This document shows, piece by piece, positions 8,182 through 16,206 of a stretch of DNA of 44,013 nucleotides (positions within the stretch are counted from its first letter, which is position 1; the number at the start of each line of letters is the position of its first letter). The translations under genes and the position numbers were made by a program. Source of the stretch: Vulcanimicrobiota bacterium (GTDB lineage Bacteria > Vulcanimicrobiota > Vulcanimicrobiia > Vulcanimicrobiales > Vulcanimicrobiaceae); the NCBI GenBank assembly GCA_019232905.1, contig JAFANA010000116.1:1-44013 (forward strand), in the 5' to 3' direction. The notes beneath the pieces are model-generated. The model had not been told where the DNA came from, did no database searches, and worked only from the letters and a program-made list of their open reading frames with translations.

Positions 8182-8958
8182 ATGGCTCGCATGCCGGTAT
8201 TTTTCTTTGGGCACGGCAATCCGCTCAATGCGCTCGACGACAACGCGTACACGCGCACTTGGCGTGCAATCGGTGCCTCGCTGCCGCGACCACGTGCAAT
8301 CGTTTCCATCTCCGCGCACTGGTACATTCCGGGCACCCATGTCACGACGAACGACTATCCGCGAACGATTCACGACTTCGGCGGCTTTCCTCGCGATCTC
8401 TATCAAATACAATATCCCGCACCTGGCGACCGCGGGCTTGCTGGTGAGGTAACGGCACTGCTCGCGCCGGCGAGCGTTCGCGGCGATGAATCGTGGGGAC
8501 TCGACCACGGCACCTGGTCGGTGCTCTGCCACCTTTTCCCCGACGCATCGATTCCGGTTCTTCAGCTTAGCATCGACGAAACGCAAGCGCCGCCGTTTCA
8601 CTACGATCTCGGAACGCGCCTGCGCGCGCTTCGCGACGAAGGCGTGCTCATTCTCGCGAGCGGCAACATCATTCACAACTTGCACGCGTATGCCTGGGGC
8701 CGTCACCCCGCGGAGCCGTTCGACTGGGCGCTGCGTTTCGAGGCGCAAGCGCGCGCGCTGCTCGCAGCGCGAGAGTTCGAGCCGCTTATTCATTACGAAG
8801 CGCTGGGCCGCGACGCGCAATTAGCGGCGCCGACGCCGGATCATTATCTCCCGCTGCTCTATGCGATGGGAGCCTCCAGCGATGACGACAACGTGACGTT
8901 TCCCGTTGAAGGTATCGACGGCGGCTCCGTGTCGATGCTGAGCGTTCGGTTCGGCTAA
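8182..8958 (+). CDS. ygiD: 4,5-DOPA extradiol-dioxygenase family protein (YgiD/LigB type)
   Basis: Class III ring-cleaving dioxygenase family. The 258-residue protein follows E. coli YgiD closely along its length: FGHGNP near residue 10, SAHWY (44-48), HDFGGFP, WGLDHGTWS, ASGNIIHNL and a C-terminal VEGIDGGS. Histidines in these motifs (for example H11 and H46) are the expected metal ligands. YgiD-like enzymes cleave catechols such as L-DOPA between carbons 4 and 5 in vitro; the physiological substrate is not known. ATG 8182 has only a weak ribosome site; ATG 8191 is an alternative. It is divergent from the HiPIP gene with 86 bases between the starts. Confidence 0.9.
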   Translation: MARMPVFFFGHGNPLNALDDNAYTRTWRAIGASLPRPRAIVSISAHWYIPGTHVTTNDYPRTIHDFGGFPRDLYQIQYPAPGDRGLAGEVTALLAPASVRGDESWGLDHGTWSVLCHLFPDASIPVLQLSIDETQAPPFHYDLGTRLRALRDEGVLILASGNIIHNLHAYAWGRHPAEPFDWALRFEAQARALLAAREFEPLIHYEALGRDAQLAAPTPDHYLPLLYAMGASSDDDNVTFPVEGIDGGSVSMLSVRFG

Positions 8959-8960
8959 GG

Positions 8961-9494
8961 TTATTTCGTGACGCCGGCAACTTGGGCTTCGGTAACCGCT
9001 CCGGCGCTATTTCCCCATGACGAACGAATGTAGGTAACTACGGCGGCAATATCGCCGTTGGAGAGTTGTTGTCCCCACGCCGGCATCATGCCGTTGTACG
9101 ACGTTCCTTTCACGTCGACTTTGCCGTTCAATCCGAACTTCACGATGTGAATGACCTTCGTTGCATCACCCGAGACCGCCGGATTGCCCGCGAGCGGCGG
9201 GAACGTGCCCGGAACGCCTTGACCGCTCGCTTGATGACAACTCGAACAGTTCGTTTGGTAGACTTTCGCGCCGTCGCTTGCGACTGCACCGTTCGCGGCC
9301 CCTGCGGCCGGCGACGCAGCGTTGCTCATCGCGCTCTCGGTTCCCGCGGCCGTTGCCGTCTCCGCCGGTGCCGCAGACCCGCCTTGCTCGGTTGTCGTCG
9401 TCGTGGTTGACGTCGATTGACTGCCTTTTGAACACGCGCCGAGCGCAAGCAGTGCTGCGAGCGAGAGAATGCCGATCTTGGTGAAACGCCCCAT
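8961..9494 (-). CDS. Lipoprotein class I cytochrome c
   Basis: Membrane-anchored c-type cytochrome. From ATG 9494 (AGGAG 11 bases upstream) the 177-residue precursor has a lipoprotein signal peptide ending LALGAC with Cys21 as lipidation site. A flexible Ser/Thr/Ala/Gly-rich tether follows (about 22-72). Then comes a single haem domain with CSSCH (83-87), and the sixth ligand is probably a Met in GMMPAWG. A GTG at 9515 is also in frame. It lies 34 bases downstream of the deacetylase-like gene on the same strand, so it may be read through from the cell-wall operon. Its likely role is periplasmic electron transfer to a terminal oxidase; no oxidase genes are in the window. Confidence 0.88.
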   Translation of the reverse strand: MGRFTKIGILSLAALLALGACSKGSQSTSTTTTTTEQGGSAAPAETATAAGTESAMSNAASPAAGAANGAVASDGAKVYQTNCSSCHQASGQGVPGTFPPLAGNPAVSGDATKVIHIVKFGLNGKVDVKGTSYNGMMPAWGQQLSNGDIAAVVTYIRSSWGNSAGAVTEAQVAGVTK

Positions 9495-9528
9495 GAACCT
9501 GGATGCTCCTTTCACTCTCCGATAACAA

Positions 9529-10314
9529 CTAGCGTGGTTGCGTTAGCGCCACGATTTCTGCACTCCTCGTGCCGAGAAAGTTCGTCAATGCGGCGAGGGA
9601 GTTCGGCATGGGACGCATGAGTACGACCATGCGGCCTTCGCGCTCGGAGCGCATCGCCGCGCGGCCAAGCATGAACGAGATGTAACTCGGAGACGAGCGG
9701 TCGTCGACCGTCGCATCGCGCGCAATAAAACGGACTCCGTTCACGAGAAAGGGATGCGCATCTGCATCTCCGCGTTCATCGAAATACAAGAGTCCGGTTC
9801 CGCGTAACGCGCTCGCCATTCCGGAGGACGATCGGGATGCAATACCGTCAATGTGACCAAACCGCTTCGACAATTCGGCGAGGGTCGAAGGCGCCGGCGG
9901 TGATCCCGCGTGGATCAATAAGGCAAGTCCTTGGGCGTTGACGTACCGGGCAACACGTTCTGCTTCCGCGCCGCGCGGATCGAGATCGATAGCCAGCGGC
10001 AGCCCAAGCTTCAGAAACTCTCCTTCGAGCGCCGCCGAATCTCCGCAGAGTCCGATGACGAGGGAAAGGCGCTCCGGAAACCATGCACTTGTCGCCGTCT
10101 GCGCACGGTCGATGACAACATCGTCGCTCGAGAACAGATCGACGATCGGACTGTCCGAATATCCATGTGCGACTGCGTGCACGCTGGGCGATGCGACGGG
10201 ATGCAGTACGACGATCTGCGGCGGATGCGCACCCGCCTGACCGCTGGCGTAACCGCCGAGAATCGCCGCAAGCGCTAAGGCGATGACGGTGAGGGAGATT
10301 GCTGTGGTGCGCAT
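9529..10314 (-). CDS. Divergent polysaccharide-deacetylase-like exported protein
   Basis: The real start is ATG 10314; the frame upstream is a shadow of rodA. The 261-residue protein has a signal peptide or anchor (about 1-25) followed by a domain whose order of motifs recalls the divergent polysaccharide deacetylase (YibQ-like) family: a beta strand LSLVIGL, an IASRSSSGM segment where relatives have NNHMGS, GLLYFDE where they have FFVDSRT, RDATVDD where they have RDVFLDN, and a late VVLMRPMPNSLAAL. Several of the expected catalytic His/Asp positions are replaced, so it may be non-catalytic. The start codon lies 40 bases inside rodA, which suggests translational coupling and a job in envelope synthesis. 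Actinobacteria have a penicillin-binding protein gene at this place. Confidence 0.6.
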   Translation of the reverse strand: MRTTAISLTVIALALAAILGGYASGQAGAHPPQIVVLHPVASPSVHAVAHGYSDSPIVDLFSSDDVVIDRAQTATSAWFPERLSLVIGLCGDSAALEGEFLKLGLPLAIDLDPRGAEAERVARYVNAQGLALLIHAGSPPAPSTLAELSKRFGHIDGIASRSSSGMASALRGTGLLYFDERGDADAHPFLVNGVRFIARDATVDDRSSPSYISFMLGRAAMRSEREGRMVVLMRPMPNSLAALTNFLGTRSAEIVALTQPR

Positions 10315-11543
10315 AGACGCGAGCTCAACGCCCAAACGAGTGCGATGAGCAGAAAGTTTGCAACGAGCGAACTGCCGCCGTAGGAGAGAAACGGCAGCGT
10401 AATCCCGGTCAACGGAAAGAGACCGATGACACCGCCGATGATGATGAAGACCTGAAACCCGAGGGTCGAACCCATACCAACCGCAAGCAGCTTCGCATAT
10501 AAATCCGGCTGTTGCGCACCTGCGCGCAGCATGCGTCGCACGAGCACGAGAAAGACGGCAACGACCGCGAATGCGCCGATCAGTCCGAATTCCTCGGAAT
10601 ACGCCGCATACACATAGTCGGTCGCAACGTCCGGAATGAACCCGGGATGTCCTAACCCAAAGCCCGTCCCAAAGAGACCACCCGCAGCAAGCGCGTAATA
10701 CGCTTGCGACGATTGATAGCCCGCGCCGAGCGGGTCGCTGAACGGGTCGTTCCACACCGCGATACGCGTCTGCACGTACGGATAGTGATGTACCGCCCAA
10801 AACGCAACGAGCGCGAACACCACGATGCCGCCGAGTACGAGATCGATGCGGCGCGTTGCAACGTACAAGAGCGCGGCAAAGGTCGCAAGCAACAGCGTCG
10901 CCATGCCGAGGTCGCGCTGCACGACGAGAATCGCCATCGAGCCGCCCCATCCTAAGAACAACGGGCCCAAATAGCGCAGATTCGCGCGCACCGACCACGG
11001 ACGCGAATTCGCAATGACATCGGCGGTTTCTGCGAGATACGCAGCGAGAAAGAACACGATGAAGAGTTTGATGAACTCGATCGGTTCGACCTGAATCGGA
11101 CCGATCGGAATCCAGAGTCGCGCGCCGTTGACCTCTTGTCCGAAGACGAGTAACAAGACGAAGAGCAACAACGAGCCGACCACCCACAAATACTTATAGG
11201 CGGCAAACGCGCGGAAACGCGTGAAGAGCGGACCGAATCCGATGGCGAGCACGAAAGAAACGAGCAGCCACCACTGCTGCCGCTGTGCGAGATCGGGCGA
11301 AAGCCGGGCGACCAACATGAGACCGAGTGCGGCCAGCACGATGGCCATTGCGGGAATGACGTCGTCGCGTACGGCATTGAGCGGCTGCCACATGATCCAC
11401 GACACGGCGAGCACGCCAAGCACAACCGGCAGCCATGCGGGCTGTAGCGTTCCAGCCGGAGCGAACGACAAGAAAAATGCGGCAATCGCTAAAGCGATTG
11501 CGACGGTGATCGCGCGCCGCGCGATGAGTCCTACCTGAGCCAC
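10275..11543 (-). CDS. rodA: FtsW/RodA/SpoVE (SEDS) peptidoglycan glycosyltransferase, RodA-like
   Basis: Polytopic inner-membrane enzyme that polymerises lipid II into glycan strands, normally together with a class B penicillin-binding protein. It has 422 residues, about ten membrane helices, and the SEDS signatures QRDLG (with the key Asp), IPDVATDYVYA, EEFGLIGA, and ITLPFLSYGGSS near the C-terminus. GTG 11543 overlaps the end of the PP2C-like gene by 13 bases. Its position after two FHA genes and a PP2C gene matches the actinobacterial rodA locus, which is why RodA is favoured over FtsW. No pbpA or kinase gene follows. Confidence 0.9.
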   Translation of the reverse strand: MAQVGLIARRAITVAIALAIAAFFLSFAPAGTLQPAWLPVVLGVLAVSWIMWQPLNAVRDDVIPAMAIVLAALGLMLVARLSPDLAQRQQWWLLVSFVLAIGFGPLFTRFRAFAAYKYLWVVGSLLLFVLLLVFGQEVNGARLWIPIGPIQVEPIEFIKLFIVFFLAAYLAETADVIANSRPWSVRANLRYLGPLFLGWGGSMAILVVQRDLGMATLLLATFAALLYVATRRIDLVLGGIVVFALVAFWAVHHYPYVQTRIAVWNDPFSDPLGAGYQSSQAYYALAAGGLFGTGFGLGHPGFIPDVATDYVYAAYSEEFGLIGAFAVVAVFLVLVRRMLRAGAQQPDLYAKLLAVGMGSTLGFQVFIIIGGVIGLFPLTGITLPFLSYGGSSLVANFLLIALVWALSSRLCAPQQSPSPSSP

Positions 11544-12280
11544 GCGGTCGTCAACAACACTCCAAGAACGAACGTCAAAGTTCCAATGGCGCTCTGAATG
11601 CGCGGATCCGAGGGCAACGGAGATTTCACCGCCGTTACAATTTCATCCATGGCGCGATCGCTGTCGTCGAACCGTACCACGAGCATGTGCTCGTTGGCGC
11701 CCGCTTCTTCGACATGCGCGATCAGCGCGCGCCGGTCGACTTCACCGCGCACACGGTGTCCCATCAAAATCATCACGTCGCCGGAATCAACCGCGACGCT
11801 CGACACCGAGACATCGAGCGAACCTGCCGCGCCGAGCGCACGAGAAAGCAGCGGCGTCGCAGATTCGAGGGCGTCTTCGGCGGTCAACGCCGTCACCTCG
11901 CCTTTATGCGCGAGATACGCCGCGGTTCCGCCGCTATGAATCACGTAGGCGTGTCCGCGGACGACGAGCGTCGCGGTCAGCGAGCACCCTGCGGTGACGT
12001 AGTCGTCGTGCGAAGCACTGCGTGAAAAGATGTCGCCGTTAACGCGCGAGAGCACGCCGAGTACTGCCGTAGCCGCCGCTTGCGGGCGGTCCACGGCGCG
12101 CCGGAATCGCTCGCCTTTTAAGCGCCGTTCGCATTCTCCGCGCACGCGTACGAGCGTCGCGGGCGCTGCAGCAACGCCCTCGATCGTACCGAATCCGCGC
12201 GCGACGGCAAAGAGCCACGAACGCGTCCCAAGCTGCAACGACAAACACGACGCACGATCACCACGAATCGCTACGTCCAT
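11531..12280 (-). CDS. PP2C-like protein, probable pseudophosphatase, with C-terminal membrane helix
   Basis: Its place and fold motifs match PstP-type PP2C phosphatases, but the metal-binding aspartates are gone. Where PP2C has ADGMGG this protein has ARGFGT (27-32). Where PP2C has GDSR it has GGTA (117-120). The SDG motif is MGH (173-175), and the final PDN is NEH. GC-S-LTATL (98-105) still matches the GTT-TL core strand, which supports homology. The 249 residues end in a hydrophobic helix that probably anchors it in the membrane. It overlaps fhaB by 10 bases and rodA by 13. It most likely acts as a non-catalytic binding or scaffold protein in the RodA complex; this is inference. Confidence 0.75.
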   Translation of the reverse strand: MDVAIRGDRASCLSLQLGTRSWLFAVARGFGTIEGVAAAPATLVRVRGECERRLKGERFRRAVDRPQAAATAVLGVLSRVNGDIFSRSASHDDYVTAGCSLTATLVVRGHAYVIHSGGTAAYLAHKGEVTALTAEDALESATPLLSRALGAAGSLDVSVSSVAVDSGDVMILMGHRVRGEVDRRALIAHVEEAGANEHMLVVRFDDSDRAMDEIVTAVKSPLPSDPRIQSAIGTLTFVLGVLLTTAWLR

Positions 12281-12686
12281 GGACGTAATTTCTCCACGAC
12301 CAGCCGTGTCGTACCCACATCGACCTCGTCTCCCTCGCGCAACTCGATGGCACTGGTCAACCGGCGCCCATTGAGGAACGTGCCGTTACTGCTCTCGAGA
12401 TCGCGGAGAAACACTGTACCATCTTGGGTCTCGAGACGCGCGTGGCGACGGCTCACCTCAGGGTCGGCGAGTACGAGCTGCACGTCGCAGCCGCGCCCGA
12501 TGACGAGGGGACACGTTCCTTCGAATTCACGGATGTTGCCCACTTCGAGCACGCGCAGGTGCGCTTGCACCGGCGTCAACATGCCCGCTTCTTCCGCAAC
12601 GCGGATACGCGGACGCGCCGCAACGATCGCGACGGCGAAAAGTGCCGCGACGATCTCGAGCGATCCGACGCGCGCGTGCGCGACGT

Positions 12687-12690
<4 letters not shown>
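12271..12690 (-). CDS. Membrane-anchored FHA-domain protein (FhaB-like)
   Basis: A 139-residue protein with one N-terminal membrane helix (about 10-27) and a C-terminal FHA domain (about 45-135) that should bind phosphothreonine peptides. FHA motifs are complete: IGRG, then SRRHARL and SSNGTFLNG. Arg and Ser in the first two contact the phosphate in known FHA domains. Its ATG overlaps the fhaA stop (ATGA) and its end overlaps the PP2C-like start. In Actinobacteria the equivalent (FhaB/FipA) links Ser/Thr kinase signalling to division and wall synthesis. Confidence 0.88.
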
Positions 12691-13397
<707 letters not shown>

Positions 13398-13401
13398 CGT
13401 A

Positions 13402-13419
13402 CCGGCAGTATACTACCGG
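13402..13419. promoter_or_regulatory. Near-palindromic AGTATACT element upstream of fhaA
   Basis: An 18-base inverted repeat (one mismatched pair) with core AGTATACT lies between the rsmB stop and the fhaA start. On the minus strand the core supplies a TATACT that could be a -10 hexamer just 10 bases before the TTG start; no good -35 was found. The 14 bases at 13406-13419 match 13 of 14 bases of the element upstream of topA (27737-27750), in the same orientation relative to the gene. Confidence 0.45.
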
Positions 13420-14744
13420 CGCTCCAAACGCGCGATAAAGAAACCGTCGCGGCCGCCAATTCCCGGCGCCACGAGTACGTCGCCATCATCGGTAAGCAAC
13501 GATTCGTAGCGCGCGGGGATAAGGCCGCGTTCAAAATTGTGATGACGGCGGAGCCATTCAACGACTTCGATCGTCTCCCGCGGATCCGTAGAGCACACGG
13601 CGTACACCAGCGCGCCGCCTTCATGAACGGCAGGCGCGATCCGGTCAAGAATCGCGCGTTGCGTCCGGGAAAGACGTTCGCCGTCACTAGGCTGCTTCTT
13701 CCACCGAGCCTCGGGATGACGACCGAGGATCCCGATGCCCGAGCAAGGCGCGTCGATCAAGATCCGGTCAAATCGCTGCTCCGGACGCAAAAGCTCCGTC
13801 GTCGCGTCTCCGACGATCACGCCTGCCGGCACCCCTGCTTGCTCCAATCGTTGCTGCAGCGTCGCTGCCTTGCGTTCGTCGAGCTCGATACAGAGCATCG
13901 ATCCGTCGCCTGCGAGCCGTTCTCCGATTTGGAGCGCTTTGTTGCCGCGTCCGCTGCAGACGTCGAGGATCGCTTCTTCCGGCTGCGGATTGAGGACGTC
14001 GGCCGGCATTGCGCTGCTCTCGGACTGAATCCACCACGCGCCTGCGGCAGACGTCTCGTTGCGACGCGCATAACCGCCGTCATCGAGGGCAAGCGACTCC
14101 GTGACGAACGGCGATACGTCTGCGTGGACACCAGCGTCGCGAAAGCGCTCCGCAATTTCCTGTGGTTGCGTCTTGAGCGTGTTGACCGTGATCGACGTGC
14201 GCGCCGGCTCGTTCACGCCCGCGCAAATCTCTTCGACGCGATCGCCGAACGTCGCGCGCCATTGACGCACGATCCACGTCGGCAGCGAGTAGCGCGTTCC
14301 GAGATAATCGTCGTCGCTCTCGAAATCTTCCCGCATCGGTTCGTGCGGCCGTTCGCGCAAAAACGAACGGAGCACGCCGTTGACGAGATTGGCGACGCCG
14401 CGATGGCCGTGGCGCTTTGCGAGGTTGACGAATTCAAACACCGTTGCATGTTCGTCGGGTTTGGTGTACACGAGTTCGAAGACGGCGAGACGCAAAATCT
14501 CGCGAATAACCGGCGGCAGTTGTTGCGCCCGATCGCCGATGAAGGGATGGAGATACCAGTCTAGCGCGCGGCGCATCTTGATCGCGCCGTATGCGAGTTC
14601 CGTCGCGAACGCTCGATCGCGCGCGGAGAGATCCGCTTTGCGGGCGCGATAATCGAGCGCTTCTTGCGCGCTGCGCTCCGGTCCCGAACCGGCTTGCGGA
14701 AACACATCGCGAACAGTTTGCAGCGCTACTTCCCGTGCGTTCAT
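13413..14744 (-). CDS. rsmB: 16S rRNA (cytosine-967-C5)-methyltransferase RsmB
   Basis: Methylates C967 of 16S rRNA using SAM. The 443-residue protein has an N-terminal NusB-like RNA-binding domain (about 1-145) and a Rossmann methyltransferase domain with the SAM loop DVCSGRGNKA, motif IV DAPCSGIG (Cys that releases product) and motif VI YAVCSTDPRE (nucleophilic Cys). ATG 14744 overlaps the fmt stop (ATGA). def-fmt-rsmB is a widespread translation-maturation cluster; here it runs straight into the FHA/RodA genes. Confidence 0.95.
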   Translation of the reverse strand: MNAREVALQTVRDVFPQAGSGPERSAQEALDYRARKADLSARDRAFATELAYGAIKMRRALDWYLHPFIGDRAQQLPPVIREILRLAVFELVYTKPDEHATVFEFVNLAKRHGHRGVANLVNGVLRSFLRERPHEPMREDFESDDDYLGTRYSLPTWIVRQWRATFGDRVEEICAGVNEPARTSITVNTLKTQPQEIAERFRDAGVHADVSPFVTESLALDDGGYARRNETSAAGAWWIQSESSAMPADVLNPQPEEAILDVCSGRGNKALQIGERLAGDGSMLCIELDERKAATLQQRLEQAGVPAGVIVGDATTELLRPEQRFDRILIDAPCSGIGILGRHPEARWKKQPSDGERLSRTQRAILDRIAPAVHEGGALVYAVCSTDPRETIEVVEWLRRHHNFERGLIPARYESLLTDDGDVLVAPGIGGRDGFFIARLERR

Positions 14745-15577
14745 ACATTTTCACGATCGCGACGCGATTGATAATAAGCTTCGCCGCTCATCCGTCCTCG
14801 ATTCGGCGCAATCACCTCATCGAGCACGAGCGCGCCGCCGTCGACGTGCGCGCGCACGATTTTGATCGTTTCACCCTCGACGTCCATCCGCGCGCCGGGC
14901 TGCGGCGAAAACGCGCGCACCGCCGCAACGATCCGCTCCGGCGGCCAGGACGGATCGAGAATCAAATCGTCTTTGGATATCGGCGTCGTAATCGTCGGTT
15001 CTCCGGCTTGCGCGCGGCGGAGTAACGTGCCTTTCGCCGCGAGATCGAGTGCCTCGCCGAGCAATTCACCGCCGTAGAGGGCCAAGCGGTCGTGGAGCGT
15101 GCCGTACGTATCGTCCGGTTCGATCGGCACGCGTTCTTGCAACACGATATCGCCGGTGTCCATTCCCGCGTCCATCAGCATGATCGTCACGCCGGTTTCC
15201 GCGTCGCCGTTACGCAACGCGCTTTGAATCGGCGTTGCGCCGCGATACTGCGGCAGGAGCGACGGATGCACGTTCAGCGCGCCGAGCCTCGGAAGATCGA
15301 GCAGCGCCTGCGGCAAGATGCGTCCATACGACGCAAGGGCAAAGAGATCGAACGATTCACCCTGGATCTCACGCGCAAATGCTTTGAGCTTCGCCGGTTC
15401 GTACACACGCAAACTTAAATCGAGCGCAGCCGATTTTACCGGCGTGGGCTGAAGTTTGTGGCCGCGTCCTGCCGGGCGATCCGGCTGTGTGACGACTCCC
15501 GCGACGTTCGTTCGCGCGGCGAGCACGTGCAGACTCGGTACGGCAAACGCGCTCGTACCGAAAAACAGCGTGCGCAA
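14741..15577 (-). CDS. fmt: Methionyl-tRNA formyltransferase
   Basis: Formylates the initiator Met-tRNA with 10-formyl-THF. The N-terminal formyltransferase domain (about 1-200) is intact: FGTSAFAV at the start, the catalytic Asn/His in NVHPSLLPQYRGATP, and MDTGDI. The C-terminal OB-fold part is short: after the PGARM segment the protein ends at 278 residues, about 30 fewer than usual, with several beta strands missing. The start is TTG 15577, three bases after the def stop; no ATG or GTG is better placed. It is paired with def, which removes the formyl group later. Confidence 0.94.
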   Translation of the reverse strand: MRTLFFGTSAFAVPSLHVLAARTNVAGVVTQPDRPAGRGHKLQPTPVKSAALDLSLRVYEPAKLKAFAREIQGESFDLFALASYGRILPQALLDLPRLGALNVHPSLLPQYRGATPIQSALRNGDAETGVTIMLMDAGMDTGDIVLQERVPIEPDDTYGTLHDRLALYGGELLGEALDLAAKGTLLRRAQAGEPTITTPISKDDLILDPSWPPERIVAAVRAFSPQPGARMDVEGETIKIVRAHVDGGALVLDEVIAPNRGRMSGEAYYQSRRDRENV

Positions 15578-15580
15578 ATG

Positions 15581-16105
15581 CTAAATCGCTTCGGCTTGAG
15601 CGGCTTCTGCGACCCCGTGCTCTTCTTCGGTTTGCGGTAGGCGAATGTTCTTCGCTTTGTCGATATAGAGCACGCCGTTGAGGTGATCGATTTCGTGCTG
15701 CAAGCACTGCGCGTATAAGCCTTCGCCTTCGAGACGAATCTTCTGTCCGTTCCGGTCGAGGCCGCTCACCGCGACTTTACGAAAGCGCGTGATCTCGCCG
15801 ACATAACCCGGAACCGACAAACACCCTTCCGTCATCTCGACTTCCTCTTCAGCAAGTTCGATCTTCGGGTTGATCACGACAGCCGGTTCGTGTTCGTCTT
15901 CCTGCACGTCCATGACGAACATTCGCTTGGAAACGTTGACCTGCGGCGCGGCGAGCCCGACGCCGGGCGCTGCGTACATCGTTTCGAACATGTCGTCAAT
16001 TAACTGCTGGAAGAGAGGATCCGAGATTTCTTTCGGGTCCACTTTCTTGGCGACTTTCCGAAGCGTCGGATGGCCGTCGGTGATGATCTCGCGGATGTAG
16101 GGCAT
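15581..16105 (-). CDS. def: Peptide deformylase
   Basis: Metalloenzyme that removes the N-formyl group from nascent proteins. The 174 residues contain the three diagnostic motifs: GVGLAAPQ (48-55), EGCLSVPG (93-100, metal ligand Cys95) and HEIDH (137-141, metal-binding histidines plus catalytic Glu). ATG 16105 has an AGG five bases upstream and a TAAAAT -10-like hexamer (minus strand, 16120-16115), which suggests a very short leader. It is the first gene of the long minus-strand operon. Confidence 0.95.
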   Translation of the reverse strand: MPYIREIITDGHPTLRKVAKKVDPKEISDPLFQQLIDDMFETMYAAPGVGLAAPQVNVSKRMFVMDVQEDEHEPAVVINPKIELAEEEVEMTEGCLSVPGYVGEITRFRKVAVSGLDRNGQKIRLEGEGLYAQCLQHEIDHLNGVLYIDKAKNIRLPQTEEEHGVAEAAQAEAI

Positions 16106-16154
16106 GGGACCTGTATTTTACACGACGAGGCGAACCTTCATGCCCGGATTTGTC

Positions 16155-16188
16155 GAAACGGCCGGCGGTACGAACCGCCGGCCGTTTC
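16155..16188 (-). terminator. Strong hairpin after the sedolisin gene, putative terminator
   Basis: A perfect 15-bp stem (16155-16169 with 16174-16188, tetraloop ACGA) lies between the end of the sedolisin gene and the def promoter. On the minus strand the stem ends in GTTTC followed by GACAAAT, a weak T-run, so it most likely ends the protease transcript and insulates def. Confidence 0.6.
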
Positions 16189-16206
16189 TGCGTTCGAGGC
16201 TCCGGC

